This document shows, in pieces, positions 46,159 through 55,537 of a stretch of 64,000 bases of DNA. Where the stretch lies: positions 248,001 through 312,000 of the forward strand of contig NZ_JABSNK010000005.1 in NCBI RefSeq assembly GCF_013294005.1, given 5' to 3'. This DNA comes from Flavobacterium gelidicaeli. Its GTDB lineage: Bacteria; Bacteroidota; Bacteroidia; Flavobacteriales; Flavobacteriaceae. How positions within the stretch are numbered: the first letter of the stretch is position 1; every line of letters starts with the position of its first letter. Below the pieces are notes generated by a model, which worked only from the letters and a program-made list of their open reading frames with translations, was not told where the DNA came from and ran no database searches. Both the position numbers and the translations under genes were made by a program.

Positions 46159-49100
46159 ATGAATTACCTAAAAGATGAACTTTACGAATTACTAAAAGAA
46201 GATGTTTCAATTTTTGATTTTATTCAAGAATATGCCATTAACGGTATTTCATTTTCTGATTTAGAAAATCCTGAAAAATCATGGATGAATGCCCCCTTTT
46301 TTACAATGTTAGGTTATGATTCTAAAAGTTTCGAAAGAAGTCAATTAACACTCCCAAGCTTAATTATATCCGAAAAAAAGTCATCAAATGAAATTGATAA
46401 AAATTATATCAATCAAAAAATTATATTTAAAAACAAAGAAGGAAATAACATTATAACCGAATGCAAAGCAATTTATATAAAAAATAAGCTAGGTAACAAC
46501 AGCCATATTTTAAAAGCATATAAAAAATGTAATATTGTAAGTGAAGCTGCAATATTAAATGAAGAATTAAAAAAGGAATTTGAAAAACTTAAAAAACAAG
46601 ATGCTTTCTTAGACCAATGCAATCAGGCTGCAAATATTGGATATTGGGAAATTGATTTGGTTAGTCAAAAATTAAATTGGAGTAGTATGACTAAAGTTAT
46701 TCATGAGACCCCTTTTGACTATATCCCGAATATAGAAACTGCTATTGACTTTTATAAAGAAGGTGAGAATAGAGATCTTATAGAAAAATCTTTTAAAGAA
46801 GCTGTTGCAAAAGGGACTCCTTTTAATCATGAACTTCAAATAATAACACTAAAAGGAAATACTAAGTGGGTGAGATCAATAGGTCAAGCCGCATTTTCTG
46901 ACGGAGTGTGCACACGAGTATATGGAACTTTTCAAGATATAACCGTTGTCAAAGAAGCGAATATCGCTTTAACTACTGAAAAAGAAAAGTTAATAAGTGT
47001 TTTAAAGGGAACCAATACAGGAACCTGGGAGTGGAATATTCAAACAGAAGAAACACATCACAGCGAAATTTGGGCTGAAATAATAGGCTATCCCTTAGCT
47101 GAATTACAACCAATAAGTTCTAAAAAATGGGAAAAACTAGTACATCCCGATGATTTATTAATTACCAAACAAAAACTAGAAGAATACTTCAATAAAAAAA
47201 CAGAATATTATAATGCCGAATACCGTATTAGACATAAAAACGGGCATTGGATATGGGTGTTAGATAAAGGAAAAGTAATTAGCTGGACTGAGAACAACAA
47301 ACCATTAGTGATGTTTGGTACACATTATGACATTACAGAACAGAAGAAAATTAATCAACGGAACATTCATTTTATAGAACAAACACCCACAGCAATCGCT
47401 ATGTTTGATAATCAAATGAACTATTTAGCTTCCTCAGAAAAATGGAAAAGCGATTACCAATTAAATGATGAAAAAATCATTGGTAAATGTCACTATGATA
47501 TATTTCCAGAAATAAAACAAGAATGGAAAGCAATTCATCAAAAATGCTTGATGGGTATTCCTGATCATCGTGAAGAAGATGTTTTTATTAGAAAAGATGG
47601 AAGTATTCAATGGTTAAAATGGGAAATAAAACCTTGGCATAATGACAATGGATCTATAGGTGGTTTAATTATGTACACTGCTGATATTACGGTAAGGAAA
47701 CAATTTCAAGAAAAACTTCGTATCAGCGAAGAAGCGTTTAGAGGTAATTTTGAAAATGCCGCTATTGGTATGGGCTTATTAAATACAACCGGACAATGGC
47801 TTAAGGTAAATACTAGCCTATGTAAGTTATTGGGATTTCCTGAAGAAGAAATGGTTACCCAAAATTTTCAAAAAATAACGCATCCAGATGATTTACAAGC
47901 CGATCTAAACTTATTAGATGAACTTATAAAAGGGAGACGCTCTTTTTATCATCTTGAGAAAAGATTTATATGTAAAAATGAGCGCGTCATAACCACCATC
48001 CTTTCAGCTTCACTAGTACGAGATGAGAATCAAGAACCGCTCTATTTTATTGTACAAATCATTGATATCACTGCTCAAAAAAAGGCAGAGTTACAATTAG
48101 CCGATACAATTGCAAAAACTCAGGGACTTATTGAAGCTAGTACACGTGTTGCAATTATAGAAACTAGTTTAGATGGAATAATACGGACTTTTAACAAAGG
48201 TGCCGAAAATTTATTAGGTTATAAAAAAGAAGAAATTATAGGTATTGCAACTCCTTTATTGATTCATGTAAAAGACGAAATACAAACCCGTACACAAGAA
48301 TTAACTGTTAAATACAACCAACCTATTGAAGAGTTTCAAGTTTTCACTTTACCCACTGACAAAGGTGATTATGATACTAATGAATGGACCTACATTAGGA
48401 AAGACGGCTCTCAATTTCCCGTACAATTAACGATTACAGCAATTAAAAAAAATGAGGTGATTACGGGTTACTTAGGTATAGCAGTTGATATTACTTATAT
48501 AAAAGAAACTGAAAAAGAAATACAGTCACTACTTACTGTTACTAAAGATCAAAATGAAAGGTTGAAAAACTTTGCTCATATTGTCTCTCATAATTTAAGA
48601 TCCCATTCTGGTAATATCACGATGATGATGGATTTATTACTTTACGAACAACCTGAAATAGCAGACAATGAAATTGTAAATTTATTAAAAACAGCTTCGG
48701 TTAATTTACAAGAAACAATTAAACATCTTAATGAAGTTGTTTTAATGAATAGCGCTATAAATGAAAACCTACAATGTTTAAACTTGCACGATTATGTGGA
48801 ACTGACAATAGAGAATACTCGTTCCTTAATATTTAACACAAATATTAAAATAATTAATGAGATCCTTACAGAAACGACCATTTTAGCATTACCCGCTTAT
48901 TTAGAAAGTATTTTACTTAATTTAATTACAAACGCGATAAAATACAAGTCAGAAGAACGAGACAGTATGATTAAAATAAGTAGCACCCAAAAAGAAAAGT
49001 TCGTCATTTTAGAAATTGAAGATAACGGAATAGGAATAGACATGAAAAAAAATAGCTCTAAAATTTTTGGAATGTATAAAACATTTCATGATAATAAAGA

Positions 49101-49227
49101 TGCGCGAGGTATAGGACTTTTCATAACTAAAAACCAAGTCGAAGCATTAGAAGGTAAAATTGAAGTAATAAGCAAAGAAAATATAGGAACAACTTTTAAA
49201 ATATATTTTAAATATGAAAAAAATTGA
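46159..49227 (+). CDS. multi-PAS soluble histidine kinase, 1022 aa
   Basis: The protein has no membrane segment. About six PAS-type units can be seen from their ends, such as GTFQDITVV, GTHYDITEQ, MYTADIT, QIIDITAQ and GIAVDITYI. A coiled linker leads to HisKA with His811 in IVSHNLRSHSGN and HATPase_c with NLITNAIKYKS, DNGIGI and GIGLFIT. The phosphoacceptor box HNLR is the variant seen in many Bacteroidota kinases. The receiver gene that overlaps its last 14 bases is the likely partner, so signal and response are translated together. Confidence 0.92.
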   Translation: MNYLKDELYELLKEDVSIFDFIQEYAINGISFSDLENPEKSWMNAPFFTMLGYDSKSFERSQLTLPSLIISEKKSSNEIDKNYINQKIIFKNKEGNNIITECKAIYIKNKLGNNSHILKAYKKCNIVSEAAILNEELKKEFEKLKKQDAFLDQCNQAANIGYWEIDLVSQKLNWSSMTKVIHETPFDYIPNIETAIDFYKEGENRDLIEKSFKEAVAKGTPFNHELQIITLKGNTKWVRSIGQAAFSDGVCTRVYGTFQDITVVKEANIALTTEKEKLISVLKGTNTGTWEWNIQTEETHHSEIWAEIIGYPLAELQPISSKKWEKLVHPDDLLITKQKLEEYFNKKTEYYNAEYRIRHKNGHWIWVLDKGKVISWTENNKPLVMFGTHYDITEQKKINQRNIHFIEQTPTAIAMFDNQMNYLASSEKWKSDYQLNDEKIIGKCHYDIFPEIKQEWKAIHQKCLMGIPDHREEDVFIRKDGSIQWLKWEIKPWHNDNGSIGGLIMYTADITVRKQFQEKLRISEEAFRGNFENAAIGMGLLNTTGQWLKVNTSLCKLLGFPEEEMVTQNFQKITHPDDLQADLNLLDELIKGRRSFYHLEKRFICKNERVITTILSASLVRDENQEPLYFIVQIIDITAQKKAELQLADTIAKTQGLIEASTRVAIIETSLDGIIRTFNKGAENLLGYKKEEIIGIATPLLIHVKDEIQTRTQELTVKYNQPIEEFQVFTLPTDKGDYDTNEWTYIRKDGSQFPVQLTITAIKKNEVITGYLGIAVDITYIKETEKEIQSLLTVTKDQNERLKNFAHIVSHNLRSHSGNITMMMDLLLYEQPEIADNEIVNLLKTASVNLQETIKHLNEVVLMNSAINENLQCLNLHDYVELTIENTRSLIFNTNIKIINEILTETTILALPAYLESILLNLITNAIKYKSEERDSMIKISSTQKEKFVILEIEDNGIGIDMKKNSSKIFGMYKTFHDNKDARGIGLFITKNQVEALEGKIEVISKENIGTTFKIYFKYEKN

Positions 49228-49600
49228 TATAACCTGTATCATAGATGATGATCCAATTTTCATCTTTGGCACCAAAAGAATCATGCAGTCCGTAAATTTT
49301 TGCAAAGAATACATGGTTTTTAGTAATGGCAAAGAGGCCTACGACAACCTTAAAAAAATCATACTTAATGATGAGAAACAGCCCGATGTCATTCTTCTTG
49401 ATTTAAACATGCCTATTTGGGATGGATGGGAGTTTCTAGATGAGTTCATCAAGATACCAAATGAAAAAAAAATTCACATCTACATTATCACAAGTTCAAT
49501 TGACCCAGCTGACATAGAAAGAGCAAAAGCGTATGATTTTATAAGCAATTATATTGTTAAACCAATTACAATGGATGAACTCAAAAAAATGATGTTCTAA
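49214..49600 (+). CDS. single-domain response regulator
   Basis: A 128-residue receiver with acidic Asp11-Asp13, phosphoacceptor Asp63 in LLDLNMP, Thr/Ser in ITSS and Lys in IVKPI. It has no output domain. Its start lies 14 bases inside the kinase gene, in another frame, so translation is coupled and it is the probable phosphoacceptor. Confidence 0.92.
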   Translation: MKKIDITCIIDDDPIFIFGTKRIMQSVNFCKEYMVFSNGKEAYDNLKKIILNDEKQPDVILLDLNMPIWDGWEFLDEFIKIPNEKKIHIYIITSSIDPADIERAKAYDFISNYIVKPITMDELKKMMF

Positions 49601-50025
49601 TTATACAATCTCAACGTTTTTTTTAAAGTTACCAAAATACACATCTTTTTTAAGCAATTTGATTTTACCCCAAACCAATTTATTTACCTAATCTAAAAAT
49701 GAGTAGCTATTAAGATAACTCTAGTGACTTTTAATGCTTTATATTTTTATATAATTAAAAGTAAAACAGGTACTTAAAATTAAAGAAACGAAATTCTTTT
49801 AATCACGTCTACATTATCAGGATTAAACTTTAATTATAATAAAACTAAAAACTGCAACTTTACTTTTATAAAGCAATTACAATTGCTAAATTTAACGCGG
49901 TATAATTCTTTACAAAACAAAAATCTTTTGTATTTTAACAACCAAATGTATTACCTTACATCCCCTACTTTCTAGTAATTCAGTAGAAACAGGAGATAAA
50001 ATTTTAAAAAAATAAACCATACAAT
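49601..50025. other. 425-base intergenic region
   Basis: No gene, convincing terminator or exact promoter match is visible. A weak inverted repeat (ACTTTTAAT near 49727 with ATTAAAAGT near 49753) has no T run. Confidence 0.4.
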
Positions 50026-51249
50026 ATGACCATCATAATTTCACTTTGTCTACTATTGTTAGTCGCCTATTTGTTTGATCTTACAGCATCAAAGACAAAA
50101 ATACCTTCTGTAATCTTACTCCTTATATTAGGTTGGTTAGTTAGAGAAGTTACCGTTTTAGTAGATATAGAAATACCTGACTTAACCTCAACACTTCCTA
50201 TTTTAGGAACTATTGGATTGATTCTTATCGTATTAGAGGGTTCTCTAGAATTAGAACTCAATAAATCTAAAATTGGATTAATTAAAAAATCTTCTATTGG
50301 TGCATTTTTACCTCTAATTGTTTTGGCCTTTTCGCTTGCCTATTTATTACATTATTATGGTGGTTATTCTTTTAAAGACAGTCTTACTAACGCTATTCCG
50401 TTTTGTGTTATTAGTAGTGCTATTGCCATTCCTAGTGTACGAAATTTAAGCTCAAGCCAAAAAGAATTTATTATCTACGAGAGTAGTTTATCAGATATTT
50501 TTGGTGTCGTTTTCTTTAATTTCATTGCTTTTAACACTAGTTTTGGACTTGAAACCTTCGGATATTTCTGTCTTGAAATTTTAATTATTATTGTAATTTC
50601 AGTCGTAGCAACCATATTGCTTTCCTTTTTATTGAATAAAATTGACCATCATATTAAATTCGTACCTATCATTTTACTGATTATTTTAATTTATGAAGTG
50701 TCTAAAATTTACCATTTACCAGCTTTAATATTCATACTGGTATTTGGATTATCAATTGGGAATTTAGACGAACTAAACCATTTTAAATGGGCGCAAAGAT
50801 TTAGGTTAGACTTATTGAACAAAGAGGTACATAAATTCAAAGAGCTTATTGTTGAGGCTACATTTTTAGTTCGTGCCTTGTTCTTTATGCTTTTTGGATA
50901 TTTGATTCAAACCTCCGAAATTATAAACACTGATACTTTAGTATGGGCAGTTGGTATTGTAATTATTTTATTTATTTTACGCTATTTACAGCTCAAATTA
51001 TCTAAAATCCCAATGTTTCCATTACTTTTTGTTGCACCAAGAGGATTAATTACCATTCTATTATTTTTATCCATAACACCAGAACATACCATTCTTATTG
51101 TAAACAAATCGCTCATTATTCAAGTAATTTTATTAACAGCAATAATAATGATGGTGGGACTAATGGTGACAGCAAAACAGCAAGAAGCTATTTTAGAAGA
51201 AAAAAGAAAGGCAAAAGAAAAAGCGCTTAAAGAGACGCCAATCACATAA
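50026..51249 (+). CDS. cation:proton antiporter (CPA1/Kef-type)
   Basis: A 407-residue inner-membrane protein with about 12 hydrophobic helices and a short charged tail (KEKALKET). Segments such as VILLLILGWLV, LEGSLELELNKSKIG and PFCVISSAIAIPSVR fit the Na+/H+ exchanger domain of the CPA superfamily. No C-terminal TrkA-N (KTN) domain is present, unlike full Kef proteins. It probably exchanges Na+ or K+ for H+; the ion cannot be read from sequence. Confidence 0.88.
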   Translation: MTIIISLCLLLLVAYLFDLTASKTKIPSVILLLILGWLVREVTVLVDIEIPDLTSTLPILGTIGLILIVLEGSLELELNKSKIGLIKKSSIGAFLPLIVLAFSLAYLLHYYGGYSFKDSLTNAIPFCVISSAIAIPSVRNLSSSQKEFIIYESSLSDIFGVVFFNFIAFNTSFGLETFGYFCLEILIIIVISVVATILLSFLLNKIDHHIKFVPIILLIILIYEVSKIYHLPALIFILVFGLSIGNLDELNHFKWAQRFRLDLLNKEVHKFKELIVEATFLVRALFFMLFGYLIQTSEIINTDTLVWAVGIVIILFILRYLQLKLSKIPMFPLLFVAPRGLITILLFLSITPEHTILIVNKSLIIQVILLTAIIMMVGLMVTAKQQEAILEEKRKAKEKALKETPIT

Positions 51250-51273
51250 TCGACAACTATTTTCACAAAGCAC

Positions 51274-51310
51274 AAAAGCCAGTAGTTACTACAAACTACG
51301 GGCTTTTTTT
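51274..51310 (+). terminator. terminator of the antiporter gene
   Basis: AAAGCC-AGTAGTT pairs with AACTACGGGCTTT (one mismatch) and is followed by a T run. Confidence 0.8.
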
Positions 51311-51340
51311 AAATTTAAAAGCTACTTTTTAATTAAATAA

Positions 51341-51382
51341 AAAAACTCGACTACTTTTTAATTTATAAAGTAGTCGAGTTTG
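51341..51382 (-). terminator. terminator of the sigma-factor transcript
   Basis: A perfect stem of about 15 bp (AAACTCGACTACTTT with AAAGTAGTCGAGTTT), followed on the minus strand by a T run. It lies just past the 47-codon gene, so that small gene and the sigma gene share one transcript end. Confidence 0.88.
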
Positions 51383-51392
51383 ATTCTAAAAT

Positions 51393-51536
51393 TTAATTTG
51401 CATTAATCTCATAAGTTTTATGTTCTAAAATAAAAACATGGAGCGCTTTTGAGTAATTTAATAAATAAGAAACGACGTCTTTTTCAGGCTTCATTTCCTT
51501 AACAACTAATGATTTTTTAGAGTAAATTTTTGCCAT
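51393..51536 (-). CDS. small conserved-looking protein downstream of sigma gene, 47 aa
   Basis: An open frame of 47 codons starts with ATG at 51534-51536 and stops with TAA at 51393-51395. The product begins MAKIYSKKSLVVKEMKPEK and is basic and amphipathic, with VVSYLLNYSKALHVF as a probable helix. It starts 49 bases after the sigma gene and ends just before the shared terminator, so it is well placed to be the second gene of that operon. I recall similar short proteins beside this sigma factor in other Flavobacteria, unverified. Function is unknown; a small regulator of the sigma factor is possible. Confidence 0.6.
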   Translation of the reverse strand: MAKIYSKKSLVVKEMKPEKDVVSYLLNYSKALHVFILEHKTYEINAN

Positions 51537-51585
51537 GTTGTATGAATTAATATACCACAATAACGCACTAAACCCTTATATATTG

Positions 51586-52170
51586 TTAGTTAGTCAAAAC
51601 AATTTGATGTTTGTCTATTACTTTTCTTAAGTTCAATAAAGCATAACGCATTCTTCCCAAAGATGTATTAATACTAACACCAGTAATTTCTGATATTTCT
51701 TTAAAGCTCATATCTTGATACATACGCATAATAAGCACTTCTTTTTGGTCAATAGGTAATTCTTCTAAAAGCTTCCTAATATCAATTTCCACTTGTGCTG
51801 AAATCATTTTGCTTTCAATAGTAGGTTCGTTATCTGACATTATAGAAAAAATAGAAAATTCTTCTGTTTCTCTATATAATGGCATTTTTTTGTTACGTCT
51901 AAAGTGATCAATAATTAAATTATGAGCAATTCGCATTACCCAAGGTAAAAATTTACCTTCTTCATTATAAGAATTAGATTTTAATGTTTTTATTACTTTG
52001 ATAAATGTATCTTGAAAAATATCATTAGATACATCTCTATCAGCAACTTTAGAATATATAAATCCATAAATACGAGATTCATGTCTTTTAATCAATATTG
52101 CTAAACAATTTTCATTTCCAGCAATGTAGTTTTGTACTAATAAAGCATCTGGGAGTTCTATATTAACCAT
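51586..52170 (-). CDS. ECF-type sigma-70 family RNA polymerase sigma factor
   Basis: A 194-residue sigma factor with region 2 (FQDTFIKVIKTL and FLPWVMRIAHNLIIDHFRRNK) binding core polymerase and the -10 region, and region 4 (LPIDQKEVLIMRMYQDMSFKEISEITGVS) binding the -35 region. No anti-sigma gene with a membrane segment is adjacent; instead a 47-codon gene follows. It therefore may be controlled at the level of synthesis, as in some general or stress sigma factors of Bacteroidota. A good promoter match lies about 100 bases upstream. Confidence 0.92.
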   Translation of the reverse strand: MVNIELPDALLVQNYIAGNENCLAILIKRHESRIYGFIYSKVADRDVSNDIFQDTFIKVIKTLKSNSYNEEGKFLPWVMRIAHNLIIDHFRRNKKMPLYRETEEFSIFSIMSDNEPTIESKMISAQVEIDIRKLLEELPIDQKEVLIMRMYQDMSFKEISEITGVSINTSLGRMRYALLNLRKVIDKHQIVLTN

Positions 52171-52271
52171 AGTTATACCTTTTATTTTTGATTAAATTTT
52201 GGAGTAATTTTCTCTAAAAAAAGTAATTTTGTGGTATAGGCTAATTGTAATTTATTGTTAATATTGAATTT

Positions 52272-52299
52272 CAAAAATAGTAAAAAATTTAACTAGCAA
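52272..52299 (-). promoter_or_regulatory. promoter of the sigma-factor gene
   Basis: On the minus strand TTG (52297-52299) is followed 17 bases later by TATTTTTG (52272-52279), a full consensus match. The leader would be about 95 bases. Confidence 0.6.
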
Positions 52300-52411
52300 G
52301 CAAGTAATTTTAACAAAATTTTACAAATAATTTAATTATTCTAAGCAATCCCGCAATTTTAAAGAGCAAACAGCGTTTTAGTAATCTGTAATTTAGGTTC
52401 TTTTATGTACT

Positions 52412-53167
52412 TTATTGGTACACTTTTATATAATCAACAACAAATTCTTGCGGAAAAATTGCATCATTTACATCTGGCCCTCCAAAATTCCCTCCAATAG
52501 CCATATTAATTAGAAAATAAAATGGTTGATCAAATGGCCAAACAGCTTCCTTTTTTTCTTCTGGATCAAAACTATATAAAATTTTATTGTCTACATAGAA
52601 ATCAATTTTTTCATTACTCCAATCAATCCCATAAATATGAAATCCATTTTCTATACCTTCAAGTTCAGTTTTCTTACTATTAATCGTATTTCCATGGCTA
52701 TCTTCTGTATGTAAAGAGTTATAAACAGTATTTCGTTCTTTCCCTACATATTCTATAATATCAATTTCACCACATTTAGGCCATCCCACTTCATTAATAT
52801 TAGAGCCTAGCATCCAGAAAGCAGGCCAAACACCTTTACCTATCGGTAATTTAGCTTTAGTCTCAAAATAACCATATTTGAATTCTTTTTTACCTTTTGT
52901 ACTAATGCGTGTTGATGTATACTTATCACCCTCTTTCTTTGCGGTAATAACTAATTTGCCCTTAATAATTTCATGATTGCCATTCGTATAAAGCTGCCTT
53001 TCATTATTGCCCCAACCACAGTTGGGGCAACCATCTCCTAATTGAATGTTCCAAGTTTTCTCGTCAAGTTTTTTTCCAGTAAAGTTTTCTTCCCATACTA
53101 ATTTTCGTTCTGCTTGTTGTGCAAAACCAAAAGAACTGACTAACAATATTAACATCCATTTTTTCAT
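52412..53167 (-). CDS. GH16 endo-beta-1,3-glucanase (laminarinase), secreted
   Basis: A 251-residue GH16 enzyme with an ordinary signal peptide (cleavage near GFAQ). The catalytic EIDIIE box gives nucleophile Glu134, Asp136 and acid/base Glu139; this beta-bulge form with the extra residue is typical of laminarinases. Substrate-lining WPAFWMLG and CGWGNNE are present. There is no lipobox and no T9SS signal, so the periplasm is the likely place. It is the last PUL gene, starting four bases after the GH3 gene ends, and should cut imported beta-1,3-glucan oligosaccharides. Confidence 0.94.
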   Translation of the reverse strand: MKKWMLILLVSSFGFAQQAERKLVWEENFTGKKLDEKTWNIQLGDGCPNCGWGNNERQLYTNGNHEIIKGKLVITAKKEGDKYTSTRISTKGKKEFKYGYFETKAKLPIGKGVWPAFWMLGSNINEVGWPKCGEIDIIEYVGKERNTVYNSLHTEDSHGNTINSKKTELEGIENGFHIYGIDWSNEKIDFYVDNKILYSFDPEEKKEAVWPFDQPFYFLINMAIGGNFGGPDVNDAIFPQEFVVDYIKVYQ

Positions 53168-53171
53168 CTCT

Positions 53172-55484
53172 TTAATTTTTAGAATATGTAAAATTAGCTT
53201 CTAACGTCTTATCAGAACTACCGCCGACAAAAACATTAAAATCACCAGCTTCAGCTTCCCAAACATTATTTGCTGTGTAGTAAGTAAGGGTACTTTTGTC
53301 AATATCAAAAAGCACTTCTTTCATTTCATCAGCTTGTAATTCAATCATTTCAAATCCTTTTAGTTCTTTTACAGGACGTGTAACACTACCTATTAAATCC
53401 CTAATGTAAAGTTGTACTACTTCTTTACCAGCCACTTTACTATTGTTTTTGACTTGAATGCTTACTGTGATTTTTCCGCTTTTAGTAAAAGTGTCGCTAC
53501 TTAATTTAAGATTTGAATATTCAAATTTAGAATAGCTTAAGCCAAATCCAAAAGCAAACTGAGGACTATTTTTTTCATCGATATAATGCGACCAAAAAAC
53601 ACTTTCTGGCGCATTCATTGTTGGCCTACCGGTGTTTTTATAATTATAATACATTGGTAACTGCCCTACATTTCTAGGAAAAGTCATAGGCAACTTACCA
53701 CTAGGGTTGTAATCACCATATAAAACTTGAGCAATTGCATTACCACTTTGTGTACCTAGCTGCCAAGCTTCTACAATTGCTGGGATATTTTCGGCAGCCC
53801 ATGGGATTGCTAGAGGACGACCATTATTTAAAACTAAAACAATATTTTTATTGAATTTATAAACCTCCTCTAACAATTCTTGCTGTACACCAGGCAAACC
53901 AATATCAGTTCTACTTCTACCCTCGCCAGATTGTAGTCCATGCTCACCTAGAACCATTATAACAACATCCGCATCTGTTGCAGCAGCTATAGCAGCAGCA
54001 AATTCGCTTTTGTCATTTTTATTAATTTTAGTTTCACTTATAAACTGTGTTTTACCTATTGCCACATCAGCTCCTTTTTTATAAGTAATTTGGTTCCCTA
54101 CATATTTGTTCATCCCTTCAAGAACTGAAACTGCTGTATTGTCATCAGCTGCTATACGCCAACTGCCTAAAGGGCTTGTTTTATCATTTGCTAATGCACC
54201 AATAATGGTAATCTTTTGTCCCGATTTTTTTAAAGGCAGTAAATCATTTTCATTTTTCAATAAAACAATAGATTTTTTTGCCATATCTAAAACAGCCTCT
54301 TGAAAGGCTGGCTTACCTACCGCTTCTTTTTCGCGTGCTTCATCACAATATTTGTACGGATTATCAAACAAACCCAATTCAAATTTTACTTTCAAGATGC
54401 GTCTTGCAGCATCGTCAATTAAATGCACATCAACCTTTCCTTCTTGCACTAATGCCACTAGATGCGTAACATAAGCACTTGATTCCATATCCATGTCTGA
54501 TCCAGCATTTATTGCAATTTCAGCGGCATGTTTACTATCTTTTGCAAAACCATGTGACACCATTTCATTGATTGATCCCCAGTCAGAGACGATAAATCCA
54601 TCAAATTTCCAATCTCTTTTTAAAATATCTCTTTGCAAGTACTTACTTCCAGTTGCAGGAATTCCGTTTAATTCATTGAATGAATTCATGAAGGTACGCA
54701 CACCCGCATCTGCAGCTGCTTTAAAAGGAGGTAAAATAATATTTTGCAATATTGATTCACTTACATCTACTGTATTGTAGTCTCTCCCTGATTCTGCAAA
54801 AGCATAGCCAGCAAAATGTTTTGCGCAAGCCAAAATAGTATTAGTAGCTGATAAATCTTGCCCTTGAAAACCCTGTACTCTTGCTACTGCAATTTTACTT
54901 CCTAAAAAGGGATCTTCACCTGCACCTTCCATTACTCTACCCCATCTAGCATCTCTAGCAACGTCAACCATAGGAGCAAAAGTCCAGTTTAAACCTACTG
55001 CAGAAGCTTCTTCTGCAGCTACTGCAGCTGATTTTTTAATGGCCACTAAGTCCCAACTTGCCGCTTCTGCTAGAGGTATAGGACTTATCGTTTTAAAGCC
55101 ATGAATAACATCAAAGCCAAAGATTAACGGAATTCCAAGACGCGTTTCTTCAACAGCTATTTTCTGTAGTGCTTTCACGTCCTTTACCCCTTTTACATTT
55201 AGCATAGATCCTACTAAACCTTTTTTCAGGTCCTCATATTTTTTAGCCGCTTGTCCTTCCTTTGGTACGGGTCCAGTAATTTCCCAAAAACCATTGTATT
55301 GATTTAACTGACCTACTTTTTCTTCTAATGTCATTAATTTTAAAACCGAATCTACCTTTTTGTCCAGCATACTCGTAGTAGAAATTGAAGTCATAGGTGC
55401 AATTATCTTTTGGCTGCAGCCAATAAAAAGCACAACAGACATTGTTAATGACGTAAATAAAATTTTATTTCTCATTTGCTCCAT
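53172..55484 (-). CDS. GH3 beta-glucosidase lipoprotein (BglX-like)
   Basis: A 770-residue GH3 enzyme that would release glucose from the non-reducing end of beta-glucan oligosaccharides. The nucleophile is Asp301 in GFIVSDWGS, and the acid/base is probably Glu521 in SGEGRSR. The (alpha/beta)8 barrel, alpha/beta sandwich and C-terminal FN3-like domain (from about 665) are all present. The lipobox is FIGC (Cys23) followed by SQKI, without the acidic surface-export residues, so it should face the periplasm. It sits between the two GH16 genes in the PUL operon. Confidence 0.94.
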   Translation of the reverse strand: MEQMRNKILFTSLTMSVVLFIGCSQKIIAPMTSISTTSMLDKKVDSVLKLMTLEEKVGQLNQYNGFWEITGPVPKEGQAAKKYEDLKKGLVGSMLNVKGVKDVKALQKIAVEETRLGIPLIFGFDVIHGFKTISPIPLAEAASWDLVAIKKSAAVAAEEASAVGLNWTFAPMVDVARDARWGRVMEGAGEDPFLGSKIAVARVQGFQGQDLSATNTILACAKHFAGYAFAESGRDYNTVDVSESILQNIILPPFKAAADAGVRTFMNSFNELNGIPATGSKYLQRDILKRDWKFDGFIVSDWGSINEMVSHGFAKDSKHAAEIAINAGSDMDMESSAYVTHLVALVQEGKVDVHLIDDAARRILKVKFELGLFDNPYKYCDEAREKEAVGKPAFQEAVLDMAKKSIVLLKNENDLLPLKKSGQKITIIGALANDKTSPLGSWRIAADDNTAVSVLEGMNKYVGNQITYKKGADVAIGKTQFISETKINKNDKSEFAAAIAAATDADVVIMVLGEHGLQSGEGRSRTDIGLPGVQQELLEEVYKFNKNIVLVLNNGRPLAIPWAAENIPAIVEAWQLGTQSGNAIAQVLYGDYNPSGKLPMTFPRNVGQLPMYYNYKNTGRPTMNAPESVFWSHYIDEKNSPQFAFGFGLSYSKFEYSNLKLSSDTFTKSGKITVSIQVKNNSKVAGKEVVQLYIRDLIGSVTRPVKELKGFEMIELQADEMKEVLFDIDKSTLTYYTANNVWEAEAGDFNVFVGGSSDKTLEANFTYSKN

Positions 55485-55537
55485 TTATATTTAATAAGTA
55501 AAAGGCCGGATAAACCGACCTTTACTATATGATTTAT

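Noticed and set aside
49727..49761. Inverted repeat after the receiver gene as a terminator
   Set aside because: The loop is long, the stem is AT-only and no T run follows.
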